The notes beneath the pieces were generated by a model. It ran no database searches. It was not told the origin of the DNA and saw only the letters and a program-made list of their open reading frames with translations. Below are positions 43,112 through 51,700 of a stretch of 64,000 nucleotides of DNA, piece by piece. This stretch comes from Aquihabitans sp. G128. GTDB taxonomy: Bacteria; Actinomycetota; Acidimicrobiia; Acidimicrobiales; Iamiaceae. The stretch's first letter is position 1; the number at the start of each line of letters is the position of its first letter. A program made the position numbers and the translations under genes. The stretch spans positions 2,976,001 through 3,040,000 of the forward strand of contig NZ_CP077604.1 of NCBI RefSeq assembly GCF_019048865.1, given 5' to 3'.

Positions 43112-44722
43112 GTGGACGACGCGACACCACCAGGACCAAGACCGGAGCCGGCGCTCCCGCCGCCACCGGCGCGACCGGTGACCGGCACCTGGGCCGCCAC
43201 CGCCACCGCGCCGCGGTCGGCGACGTGGGACGCGGTGCCGCCGCCCCCAGGCCCGCCGCCTGGTCCTCCCCGCCACGCTCGGCCCGCCCGCCCGCCCCGG
43301 GCCGCCGACCCTGCGCCCGGCCGACTGCTCGCCCTGACCGTCGGGGCCGGCATCGCACTCGAGCTGGGCCTGCGCGGTGGCCTGGCCAACCTTGCGGTCA
43401 CCCTCGGGCTGGGCCTCGTCGCGGCCGGCCTGGCCACGGGCGGCCGCGTGGCCCGACGGGCAGCCCGCCGGTTCGCACTCGGCGCGCTGGCCCCTGTCGC
43501 CCTGCTCTCGGTGGTGGCCAGTCCCTGGCTGATCGCCGCCGACCTGGGCGCCGTCGCCATCCTCATGGCTCTCGCCGTGATCACCGCCCGAGGCGGGCGG
43601 GTGACCGACCTGTCCCCCGCCCAGGCACTGGCCCGACTCGGTGCGGTGGTGCCCGCTGCATGGTCGGCGCCCCGTTCGCTGGCCGGGCTGGTGCCCCGGC
43701 CGTCGGCAGCGTCGGGCGACCGGGTCGGGCGCGTCCTGCGGGGCCTGCTCGTGGCGGTGCCCATGCTGGCGGTCGTCGTCGGGCTGCTCGCGTCGGCCGA
43801 CGCGGTCTTCGCCAGCTTCGTCTCCCCCGACATCGACCCGGGGCCGGCCACCGGCCACCTCGTGCTCGGCGCCGTCCTCGGCCTCGCAGCGCTGGCCGTC
43901 GTGGGCGCGGCAGCTGCGTCGCCCACCGACCGAGCACGCCACGGCACCTTCGGCGCCGTCGAGGTCGTCACCATGCTCACGCTGGCGGTCGGGGTGCTCG
44001 GCCTCTTCGTGCTGTCCCAGCTGGTCGCGGCCACCGACGCCGGCCACCGCCTGGTGGCCTCCTCCGGCCAGACCCCCGCCGAGTACGCCCGCAGCGGGTT
44101 CTTCCAGCTCTGCTGGGCCACCGCCGTGCTCCTCGCCTTCCTGGCCGTGACCCGGGCCCTGGCCACCCCGGAGGCGTTCGCCGGCCGCGCCGTGCGGGCG
44201 CTGGCGGCGACGGTCCCCACCCTCGGGCTCGGCCTCGTGGTGGTGAGCCTCCGGCGCATGGCGCTCTACGACCTCGCCTTCGGCCTCACCATGCTGCGCC
44301 TCGCCGTGGTGGTGGCCACCCTGTGGTTCGCATCGGTGCTCGTGATGGTGGCGCTGCGCAACGCCGGCGTGGCCGACGGCCGAGAGTGGGTGCTGGCGGC
44401 CGCGCTCGCCTCCGCGCTCGTGCTGGTGGCAGCGGCCAACGTCGCTCGACCGGAGGCGATCGTCGTCCACCACAACCTGGCCCGCGCCCGCGCCGGCACC
44501 GACCTGGACGTCGCCTACCTCCGCAGCCTGTCCGCCGATGCCGTCGGTCCGCTGCTCGACGAGGCGGCGCGGGCGGACGACCCCGAGCTCCGCCGGGCGC
44601 TCCTCGCCGCCGCCGGCTGCGACGGCCGAGACCTGGACGGCGCCGCCGCCCTCAACCTGAGCGAGGCGAGGGCTGCCGCCCAGCGCGCCGAACGGTGCCG
44701 CATCGCCGGAGGGGCCTCGTAG
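43112..44722 (+). CDS. DUF4173/DUF4153 family polytopic membrane protein
   Basis: 536 residues from GTG 43112 with GGGGAG 5 nt before it. The first 75 residues are Pro/Ala-rich and cytoplasmic. About 11-12 hydrophobic segments follow, then a soluble helical tail. VLRGLLVAVPMLAVVVGLLASADAVFASF, FVLSQLV, TPAEYARSGFFQLCWATAVLL (AxxxRxGFFxL) and RRMALYDLAFGLTMLRL are hallmark stretches of the DUF4173 family, seen here in short pieces. The function is unknown; a sporulation or envelope role has been suggested only by association in other taxa. It is followed closely by a small VOC gene. Confidence 0.82.
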   Translation: MDDATPPGPRPEPALPPPPARPVTGTWAATATAPRSATWDAVPPPPGPPPGPPRHARPARPPRAADPAPGRLLALTVGAGIALELGLRGGLANLAVTLGLGLVAAGLATGGRVARRAARRFALGALAPVALLSVVASPWLIAADLGAVAILMALAVITARGGRVTDLSPAQALARLGAVVPAAWSAPRSLAGLVPRPSAASGDRVGRVLRGLLVAVPMLAVVVGLLASADAVFASFVSPDIDPGPATGHLVLGAVLGLAALAVVGAAAASPTDRARHGTFGAVEVVTMLTLAVGVLGLFVLSQLVAATDAGHRLVASSGQTPAEYARSGFFQLCWATAVLLAFLAVTRALATPEAFAGRAVRALAATVPTLGLGLVVVSLRRMALYDLAFGLTMLRLAVVVATLWFASVLVMVALRNAGVADGREWVLAAALASALVLVAAANVARPEAIVVHHNLARARAGTDLDVAYLRSLSADAVGPLLDEAARADDPELRRALLAAAGCDGRDLDGAAALNLSEARAAAQRAERCRIAGGAS

Positions 44723-44725
44723 AGT
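44720..44725 (+). promoter_or_regulatory. -10-like box TAGAGT of the VOC gene
   Basis: TAGAGT overlaps the preceding stop codon and is 6 nt before GTG 44732. Confidence 0.55.
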
Positions 44726-44731
44726 CTCGAC

Positions 44732-45118
44732 GTGCCGATCCACCACCTCCAGCTCTGGGTGCCCGACCTCGAGCGGGCCGAGCGGTCCTGGGGCTGGCTG
44801 CTGGAGGAGCTGGGCTTCGAGCTCGGCCGCCGCTGGGACACCGGCTGCGTCTGGCGCCAGGACGGCACCGGCATCGTGATCGAGGCCTCGCCCGACATGG
44901 TCCCCGGCATGCTCCACTCCCGGCTCCGGCCGGGCATGAACCACGTCGCCTTCCACGCCCCCGACGCCGAGCGCCTGGCCGAGCTGGTGGCCGAGGCCCC
45001 CGACCACGGCTGGACCCAACTCGGCGACCACGCCCACCACCCGCTTCCCAGCGCCCTCACCGTCGCCTACCTCGAGGACGCCGACGGCTTCGAGGTCGAG
45101 CTGATCTGCTCGGCCTAG
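44732..45118 (+). CDS. VOC-superfamily glyoxalase/dioxygenase-like protein
   Basis: 128 residues with two beta-alpha-beta-beta-beta modules. The first is IHHLQLWVPDLERAERSWGWLLEELGFE and the second NHVAFHAPDAERLAELVAEA, ending with YLEDADGFEVELIC. Metal ligands typical of the fold (His near the N-terminus, His in MNHVAFH, Glu near the C-terminus) are present. The reaction is unknown. GTG 44732 begins 10 bp after the previous stop, with its own TAGAGT box, so it may have a leaderless transcript in addition to read-through. Confidence 0.82.
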   Translation: MPIHHLQLWVPDLERAERSWGWLLEELGFELGRRWDTGCVWRQDGTGIVIEASPDMVPGMLHSRLRPGMNHVAFHAPDAERLAELVAEAPDHGWTQLGDHAHHPLPSALTVAYLEDADGFEVELICSA

Positions 45119-45151
45119 CCGCTCCTCGCAGCTGGTCGTCGCGGCCACGGC

Positions 45152-45202
45152 CGAAGTTGTTGCACTTCTGCACCGAGGGCGTGCAGGAATGCAACCGGTT
45201 CG
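45152..45202. repeat. Single 51-bp imperfect palindrome
   Basis: 22-nt arms (45152-45173 and 45181-45202) surround the loop CGAGGGC, with inner CTGCAC / GTGCAG and outer CGAA / TTCG. It lies 34 bp after the VOC gene, at the left edge of an 809-bp stretch without a convincing gene (45119-45927). Confidence 0.75.
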
Positions 45203-45401
45203 TGGGGTGCGGGTGTGCGCCGTCGGGGTTCAACCGCAGCCCGGGGCGGAAGGGCCCCGGGCCGCGATCGGTACGCCGGCTGCAGGAGAGGGGCGCAACC
45301 GGCGCCAGGGGGTCTGACCGGTGGCCTGTGGGCCCATGACGGTCGATGCATCCGAAGTTCGCCGGTCACCCGTCACACCCCCCGGCGGCTCAGGCGACGG
45401 G

Positions 45402-45450
45402 CCTGAGCTGGTCGCTGGCCGTCGCGGCAGGGTCCTGAGCTGGTCGCTGG
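45402..45450. repeat. 17-bp direct repeat in the gene-poor region
   Basis: CCTGAGCTGGTCGCTGG occurs at 45402-45418 and 45434-45450, 32 bp apart. A shorter TGGTCGCTGG follows at 45446. Confidence 0.75.
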
Positions 45451-45576
45451 TCGCTGGGGTTCGTCGGATCACGGCTGCTGGCTGCGGCACCGGGGCCGGC
45501 GGGGAACCCCGCGACGGAGGCTGGGCAGGGCGGTTTGGTGGAGTTCGTCGGGTTTTGCAGGGGGCATGGCCGCTTC

Positions 45577-45679
45577 GGGTGTCAGTAGTGGGTCCTGGGC
45601 AACAACTACTGACCCCTGGGCACGACCGACCAGCCGCAGGTGTCACTACTCGTTGCTGGGCAACGAGTACTGACACCTG
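45577..45679. repeat. Tandem pair of palindromes (GTCAGTAGT / GTGTCACTACT family)
   Basis: Copy 1 has arms GTCAGTAGT (45581-45589) and ACTACTGAC (45605-45613). Copy 2 (45637-45679) has 19-nt arms starting CAGGTGTCACTACTCGTTG around CTGGG with one mismatch. The units repeat every 60 bp. The rest of the 45119-45927 stretch holds only weak, compositionally biased open frames. Confidence 0.85.
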
Positions 45680-45927
45680 GCACGGGGATGCCCGAGCTCG
45701 GGCGTCTTCGAAGCGGACGAGAACGCCGCATGCGAACGAGCCCGAGCTCCGCCACCAATGACGCCGCGGCTCCGCCGTCGTCGCGCCCTTCGACGACCGA
45801 GACCCGCCACCCATCCGATCGACGACGCCGGCGGGAACCGCTCCGGCCGAACCCCAGGCAATCCCCCGCTGGCCGGGCCCGCCGGGGGTCAGGCGCGGGC
45901 GCTGCCGGAGCCCGCACCCGGCGGGGC

Positions 45928-47019
45928 TCAGGAGCGGGGGCGGCCGGGGTTGGGGAGGAGGAGGTCGGCGCCGTCGGGGCGGGGGAGGTTGCGGTAGGCG
46001 ACGGCGACGGGCTCGAGCTCGGCGGGGGTGGAGCCGTGCATGATCACGCCGTCGACGCCGAGGTCGAACTGGGCGCGGACGGCCGTGGCGCACTGCTCCG
46101 CGGTGCCCATGGCGGCGGGGGCGAGCCACTCGTCGGGGATGAGGGTGGCGATGTGGGCGAGCTGGGCGTGGTCGGCCACCGAGTCGATGGCGCCGGGCAC
46201 CGAAGAGGCGACCTCGTCAGCCCGGAAGCGGTCGAGCACGGCGGGGTCCCAGCCGTTGGTGCGGACCAGGAGATCGCCGTAGCCCTGGAGGTAGGTGGCG
46301 AGCCGGCCGACGGTGCGGCGCAGCCGGTCCTCTTCGTCGAGCGGCTCGGCCACGGTGGCGTAGCAGGACCAGATGCGCACGGCGTCCGGATCACGACCAG
46401 CCTCCTCGGCGGCGCGCCGCACGGTGGCGGCCGCGTTGGCCGTGGTCTCGTCGGTGAAGAACGTGTGGAGCACCACGGCGTCGAAGGCGCGGCCGGCCAG
46501 GGCCAGGGTCTGCGGGCCGAACGCCACGAGCAGCAGCGGGATGTCCTCGTCGAACGTGCTGTCGAGGTGCAGCACCGGCCAGTGGCCGGCCGGCCCGCGG
46601 TGGTCGAAGATCGCCTCGCCCTTCCACAGCCGGCGCAGCAGCCCGGCCACGTCCTCGAGCTGGGCGGTGGTGATGGGCGGCAGGCCGTAGGCCGCCTGGA
46701 GCGGGGCGATGCCCCGGCCCAGGCCCAGGGCGAACCGGCCCTCGGTGAGACGGTGCATGGTGGTGGCGAACGACGCCGTCACCAGCGGGTGCCGGCTGTT
46801 GTGGTTCGTGGCGGCGGTCGCCACGCCCAGCGTGGAGGTGAGCGCACCGGCGGCCGCCGAGAGCGTCACCGCCTCCTTCACGTTGTAGCGCTCGGAGACG
46901 AAGCCCGAGCCGAGGCCCACCCGCTCGGCGTCGACCACCTCCTGGCGCAGCGGCTGCGGCGTGGACGGCCCCCCGGCCAGGACGTAGAACCCGAGCTCGT
47001 TCAGCGCATCGTCACCCAT
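45928..47019 (-). CDS. F420-dependent LLM-class oxidoreductase (luciferase-like)
   Basis: 363 residues from ATG 47019. The luciferase-like barrel is evident: LGFYVLAGGPSTPQPLRQEV, ERVGLGSGFVSERYNVKEAV, LGVATAATNHNSRHPLVTA, GRFALGLGRGIAPLQAAYG and a C-terminal MGTAEQCATAVRAQFDLGVDGVIMHG. The pattern matches actinobacterial F420-type LLM proteins. It should transfer hydride between F420H2 (or FMNH2) and an unknown substrate. ATG 47019 was preferred over GTG 47028 because a TACGGT box (47027-47032) is 7 nt upstream and would overlap the longer frame. The operator-like palindrome at 47043-47059 lies just upstream. Confidence 0.87.
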   Translation of the reverse strand: MGDDALNELGFYVLAGGPSTPQPLRQEVVDAERVGLGSGFVSERYNVKEAVTLSAAAGALTSTLGVATAATNHNSRHPLVTASFATTMHRLTEGRFALGLGRGIAPLQAAYGLPPITTAQLEDVAGLLRRLWKGEAIFDHRGPAGHWPVLHLDSTFDEDIPLLLVAFGPQTLALAGRAFDAVVLHTFFTDETTANAAATVRRAAEEAGRDPDAVRIWSCYATVAEPLDEEDRLRRTVGRLATYLQGYGDLLVRTNGWDPAVLDRFRADEVASSVPGAIDSVADHAQLAHIATLIPDEWLAPAAMGTAEQCATAVRAQFDLGVDGVIMHGSTPAELEPVAVAYRNLPRPDGADLLLPNPGRPRS

Positions 47020-47026
47020 GGGCGGC

Positions 47027-47032
47027 ACCGTA
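47027..47032 (-). promoter_or_regulatory. -10-like box TACGGT of the LLM gene
   Basis: TACGGT is 7 nt before ATG 47019 and 11 bp downstream of the operator-like palindrome, so a bound protein would block the promoter. Confidence 0.55.
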
Positions 47033-47042
47033 CCGCCCGGGG

Positions 47043-47059
47043 CCTGACGGGTCGTCAGG
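47043..47059. promoter_or_regulatory. Operator-like palindrome CCTGAC-GGGTC-GTCAGG
   Basis: A perfect 17-bp inverted repeat in the LLM promoter. Its core TGACGGGTCGTCA is identical to that at 36407-36425. Confidence 0.7.
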
Positions 47060-47076
47060 TCCTGCGGGCGGATCGA

Positions 47077-47580
47077 TCAGGGCGAGGCGGGCGGGCCGTC
47101 GTCGGCCAGGAGGGCGTCGAGCAGGCCGGGCAGGCTGGCCTCGATGAGGTGGAGGGCCAGGTCGAAGTCGTCGTCGTTGCCGTACCAGGGGTCGGGCACC
47201 TCGCTGTCGGCCGGCGAACCGGGGTCGAAGTCCCGGAGGAGCACCACCTTGGCCGCCTCTTCGGGCGTGGGCGCGAGGCGCCGCAGGTCCTCGGCGTTCG
47301 CCCGGTCGAGCGCCACCACCAGGTCCCGCGTCGCGAAGTCGGCGGCGCGGAACTGCCGGGCGCGGTGGCCGACCGGGAGGCCGTGGCGGTCGAGCGCGGC
47401 GGTGGTGCGCGGGTCGGCGCCCTCGCCTTCGTGGTAGCCGGCGGTGCCGGCGGAGTCGACCACCAACCGGTCGGCCACGCCGTGCTCGTCGGCCAGGTGG
47501 CGCAGCGCGGCGGAGGCCAGGGGCGAACGGCAGATGTTGCCGAGGCAGACGAAGGTGACCCGGCGGACCGATGCGGTCAC
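47077..47580 (-). CDS. Low-molecular-weight protein tyrosine phosphatase
   Basis: 167 residues from GTG 47580, overlapping the deaminase stop by 4 bp. The P-loop VCLGNICRSPLAS (Cys-x5-Arg-Ser) and the late general-acid motif in DSEVPDPWYGND are intact. SAGTAGYHEGEGADPRTTAALDRHG lies between them in normal order (shown in part). It dephosphorylates phosphotyrosine in small proteins or capsule-type kinases. It is co-transcribed with the upstream deaminase gene. Confidence 0.92.
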   Translation of the reverse strand: MTASVRRVTFVCLGNICRSPLASAALRHLADEHGVADRLVVDSAGTAGYHEGEGADPRTTAALDRHGLPVGHRARQFRAADFATRDLVVALDRANAEDLRRLAPTPEEAAKVVLLRDFDPGSPADSEVPDPWYGNDDDFDLALHLIEASLPGLLDALLADDGPPASP

Positions 47581-48053
47581 TGCTCCCAGGCCCCGTCGAA
47601 CACGCCACGGGCCTCGGCAGCCAGCTCCTCGCACGGGCCCTCGACGATGATCGGCCGGTTGCCGCGGAGGAACACCTCGCTGGCGCTCAGCGACAGGGTG
47701 GGGACCGACCCGGGCACCAGCTCGGCCAGCTCGGCACCGGAGAGGGCGAAGACCAGGCGGCCGATGCCGGCCCAGTAGTGCGCCCCGGCGCACATGGCGC
47801 AGTGCTCGCAGCTGGTGAACATCGTGCTGGCCGCCCGCTGCTCGGGCGTGAGGTTGCGCGACGCCCATGCGGCGAGGGCCAGCTCCGGGTGCGCGGTGAC
47901 GTCCTTGGCGGAGTGCACGGCGTTCTCCCGCTCGGCCAGCACCTCGCCGTCCGGGCCCACCAGGATCGACCCGAAGGGCTCGTCGCCCCGGGCCCGGGCC
48001 ACCTGGGCCAGCTCGAGGCACCGCTTCAGGTGGGCGACGTCGTCGGGAGCCAT
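47577..48053 (-). CDS. CMP/dCMP-type zinc deaminase family protein with variant zinc motifs
   Basis: 158 residues. The cytidine deaminase-like fold is visible: LAQVARARGDEPFGSILVGPDG, then TAHPELALAAWA and TSCEHCAMCAGAHYWAG. The usual zinc motifs HAE and PCxxC read HPE and SCEHC here: the His, the catalytic Glu and both Cys are kept, but the flanking Ala and Pro are not. Nucleoside or guanine deamination is plausible; the substrate is unknown. A TAGGGT box 6 nt before ATG 48053 suggests a leaderless operon with the phosphatase. Confidence 0.85.
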   Translation of the reverse strand: MAPDDVAHLKRCLELAQVARARGDEPFGSILVGPDGEVLAERENAVHSAKDVTAHPELALAAWASRNLTPEQRAASTMFTSCEHCAMCAGAHYWAGIGRLVFALSGAELAELVPGSVPTLSLSASEVFLRGNRPIIVEGPCEELAAEARGVFDGAWEQ

Positions 48054-48059
48054 GGCGGC

Positions 48060-48065
48060 ACCCTA
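48060..48065 (-). promoter_or_regulatory. -10-like box TAGGGT of the deaminase-phosphatase operon
   Basis: TAGGGT is 6 nt before ATG 48053. Confidence 0.55.
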
Positions 48066-48161
48066 TGGCCCGCCGAACCGCATCCGGTCCGGTCGGGCCC
48101 GTTCCACCCGAGGCCCCGGCCGAGTTTCAGAACGGCGTCCGGGCCGGGGCCCGCACCGGGC

Positions 48162-48650
48162 TCAGCGGCGGCCGGCCACCTCGGAGGCGAGGCTCTTCAT
48201 GGCCTTGGTGAGGGTGCGCGACAGCACGCGCTGCAGCACCGGGCCGAGCGGCTTGAGCGGGAGGGTGGGGTCGAAGGCCATGCGGTAGGTGACCTTGGTG
48301 CGCCGCGGGCCGAGGTCCTCGATGGTGACCCGCTCGACCAGGGCGCGGAAGCCCGGCGGCTTCATCTCGGTGGCGGTGAAGGACCACAGCCGCTCCTCCT
48401 CCCAGGCGATGAAGCGCTCCTGGAAGGTGGACCCGCCGTGCAGCACCACCTGGCGGGTGGACCCCACGCCGGTGGCGGGGTCGGACGTGGCTCGGCACGA
48501 CTTCACGCCCAGGAACCACGTCGGCCAGGCCTCGTAGTCGAGCAGCACGGCCCAGATCTCGGCCGGGCTGGCGGCGATCATCGCCGAGCCCTCGGCGCGC
48601 ACCGGCGCGGTGTCGGCGAAGCCGATCTCCTGCGGGGTCATCGTGGCCAT
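48162..48650 (-). CDS. SRPBCC (START-like) ligand-binding protein
   Basis: 162 residues from ATG 48650 with GAGGAGG 6 nt upstream. It has the polyketide-cyclase/START plan: GSAMIAASPAEIWAVLLDYEAWPTW, a beta-rich middle (VGSTRQVVLHGGSTFQERFIAW, in part) and a long C-terminal helix (GPVLQRVLSRTLTKAMKSLASEV). Such proteins bind hydrophobic ligands in a cavity. The neighbours give no clear pathway. A basic C-terminus (AGRR) ends it. It lies about 60 bp downstream of the CocE-type gene. Confidence 0.8.
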   Translation of the reverse strand: MATMTPQEIGFADTAPVRAEGSAMIAASPAEIWAVLLDYEAWPTWFLGVKSCRATSDPATGVGSTRQVVLHGGSTFQERFIAWEEERLWSFTATEMKPPGFRALVERVTIEDLGPRRTKVTYRMAFDPTLPLKPLGPVLQRVLSRTLTKAMKSLASEVAGRR

Positions 48651-48708
48651 CGGAGCCTCCTCGTCACGGGCGGCCAACGTACCGGCTGGGCCGGGAGCGC
48701 TCGGCCGC

Positions 48709-51700
48709 TCAGTGGACGCGGGCGGCGTAGGCCGTCGAGCGCAGGACCTCGTCCATCACCGTGGCGAGCGGGGTGCCGGACGCGAGGCGGGCGGCGGTGG
48801 CGGTGAGCTCCCCGGCCGTCGGTGCCCGGCCGAGCATTGCGGCGTAGGTGGCGGCGACGTCGACCTTGGGCTGGGTGACGGCCTTGAACGCCGCGCCCTC
48901 GCTGTAGATCGCCATGACCGCGCCGCGGGTGAGGTGCTTCCCGTCCAGCGCCTTGGTCAGGTAGTCGACCGTGGCGGCGGGGCCGGCGCCACCGGTGGTG
49001 TTGGCGAAGACCCGCTGCACGTAGGCCCGGTTCGACAGCTTGCCGTAGCGAGCGGTGAAGGCGGAGCTGGTGGCGAAGCCGTCGGCGAGGACCGTGAGCG
49101 AGGTGCCCTTGCGCTTCTTGACCAGCCACGAGTTGAGCCCGGCGGGCGACGGGGCCTGCTGGAGGAACGCCTGGTAGAGCCGCAGCACCGGGTCGACGTT
49201 GGTGCGGGCGTCGCTGCCTCGACGGATCGACGCCAGGTAGTCGCCGGCCGGCTTGCCGGCGGCCAGCGCCTTGGCGTCGCCCGTCACCCACGCAGCCGGC
49301 GCCGAGCCGGTGAAGTCGGTGAGCTGGCGGCGCACGAACGCCGGCCACGTGCCGAACAGGCGCAGGCCCTTGGGCGCCACCTGCACGGGCAGCGAGGCGT
49401 CGGAGGCCTGCGGGCTCGCCCCGGCCACGTGGGCCTGGACCCGGAAGGCCAGCGGCACGCCGTCGGCCTGGTCGGCGAAGGTGGCCTGGGTGGCACCGGC
49501 GGCGACCTCGATCGGGGCGGGGGCCACGGCACCGGCCGGCGCGCCGGCGCCCAGCACGGCGCTGACCGTGTAGCCGGTGGGGGCGGCGCCGATGGTGGGC
49601 GCGGTCCACGTGACCTTCACGTCGTCGTCGGTGACGGCGGCGGTGACGGCGGTGGGCACCCGGGCCGGCAGGTACGGGCGGCACGGCTGGTTGCGCAGCG
49701 ACACCGACTGGGTGGTCACGCCCGGCAGGGAGCACGGAGGCAGGGCGGCGGCCACGGCCGGCGACTGGTTGGCGGGCAGGCGGGGCAGCACGACGCGCGA
49801 CGGGTGGCCCACGCTGTGGCCGATCTCGTTGGTCGACGTGCCGGGCAGGTCCTGGAAGGCCCAGAACGGCTGGTTGCCGCCCGGCGCCTCGACGTTGATG
49901 CGCAGGCGGGACCCGGCCCGGATCACGTGGGCGAACGGGAAGATCTCGACCCGCACCTTGGTGAACTCGCCGGCGGGCAGCGGCGCGGCGTCGGCGGCCT
50001 GGTGGTCCTGGTACGGCACCAGCTCGGTCGAGCGCGACGGGTCTTCCTTGCGGTGGCTGGCCCGCAGCCAGCCGCTCTGGATGTAGACCTCCTGGCCGTC
50101 GGGGCGGACCTCGGTGAGGGTGACCTCGAGGTCGGTGTCGGCGGCCGACGACCGCAGCCACAGGTCCGCGCTGCCCTGGCCGGCGTAGGCCACCTGGGTC
50201 GGGTAGGCGGGCGTGAGGAAGCTGAGCGAGTTGCCCTCCTTCAGCGGGTCCCAGGCGACGGCCGGGTGCGGGGCCCACTGGTCCTCGGTGCCGAGGGAGG
50301 AGGTCTGCGTGCGCTTCGACGTGGGGTCGTAGGTGTAGCTCGGCGCGCCGCGGGCGGCGGTGTCGGGCACGGTCGACGTCGCCGCGGTGGCCGCGCCGTC
50401 GGGCTGCAGGTAGAGCTTCTCGTTGGTGATCGAGTCGATGGGCCAGTTGGCGTAGCGGGTGGTGACCGGCGCGAGGGGCAGGCCCTCCTTGCCGGCGACG
50501 TTGCCGTTCTCCCAGCGGATGCGGACCCGGGGCTTGGACTCGTAGTACGCCTTCGCCGCCTCGTAGGTGCTGAAGTTGCCCCAGGTGTTGAGCGGCAGCC
50601 CGAACGACGACTCGTACTCCGAGCTCTTGAACAGGTCGGCGAGCTCCTTCGGCGCACCGAGGTAGAGCAGGTTCGACGTGTGCGGGACCCGCTTGGCCAC
50701 GTAGAGGTCCATGAACACCATGGACTCGAAGATCTCCGAGGGGGCCATGGGCTCGACGTGCACGCCGTTGGTGAACGAGGCGAACACCTTGGTGCTCTTG
50801 GCGAAGAAGGGCACCAGGTTCGCCGAGCTCCCGCCGGTCTGCTCGTCCTGCCACTGGGCGGCGAGGAAGGTCGGGACCTCGATCTTGTTCACGAAGGTCT
50901 CGGTGTTGAGGTAGTCGAACTCGTGCTCGGCGAAGGGCGTGGTGCGGATGCGCTCGAGCAGCGGCTTGGCCTGGAGCCGCATGACCTGGTTGGCGGCGCA
51001 GCGGGTGTCGCCGCCGTTGATGCGGGTCCGGACCCAGGGGCGAGCCGCCGGCTTGGCGTTGTTCTCGCGCTCGCTGGCCCAGCCGTAGGCGAAGCCGTTG
51101 TTGAGGATGCCGCCCGGGTAGAGGATGCCGCTGTAGGTGTCGGAGTAGGGCGACAGCGGGGCGATGGCGTCGAGGTGCGGCGGGTGGGTGGCCGCCACGT
51201 AGAGCTGGCTGTAGCCCGAGTACGAGATGCCGGCCATGCCGACGTTGCCGTTCGACCAGCTCTGGTGGGCCAGGTTCTCGATCACGTCGTAGCCATCGAG
51301 GCCCTGCAGGGTCTCCATGAACTCGAAGCTGCCGCCGGAGCAGCCGGTGCCGCGCATGTTCACGCCCACCACCACGTAGCCCTGGTACGGGTAGGTGGCG
51401 GCCTCGCGCGGGGCGTCGCCGGGCTGCGACGGGTCGTAGCCCGAGTAGTTCACGATGACCGGCCAGGGGCCGGTGCTGCCGTCCTTCGGCATGGTGACGT
51501 TGACCGAGACGTCGGTGCCGTCACGGGTGGTCAGGTAGCCGAAGCCGGCGGCCAGCGGGTGGGCGGCGGCCTCGGCGGCGTACCAGCTGTCGGCGGGGTG
51601 CTGGGCCGGGGTGGTGACGGTCAGGCCGCCGACGGTCTCGCCGCCCTCGCGGACCTGGTAGCCGGACCCGGCGGTGACGGTGCGGAAGAGCTTGGCCCCG

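Noticed and set aside
40831..45339. A 1502-codon plus-strand open frame
   Set aside because: It overlaps mgtC-like, the sugar kinase, DUF4173 and VOC genes in wrong frames and is almost wholly Arg/Pro/Gly.
39676..45472. GGGGTTCGTC motifs as tRNA T-arms
   Set aside because: No GGTTCRANNCC consensus and no cloverleaf can be drawn around them.
45321..45761. A 146-codon open frame in the gene-poor stretch
   Set aside because: It runs through palindromes and direct repeats, has no start signal, no domain and biased composition.
45640..47778. A 712-codon plus-strand open frame over the LLM and phosphatase genes
   Set aside because: It is antisense to two genes with clear family motifs and has the Gly/Arg/Val-rich composition of high-GC shadow frames.
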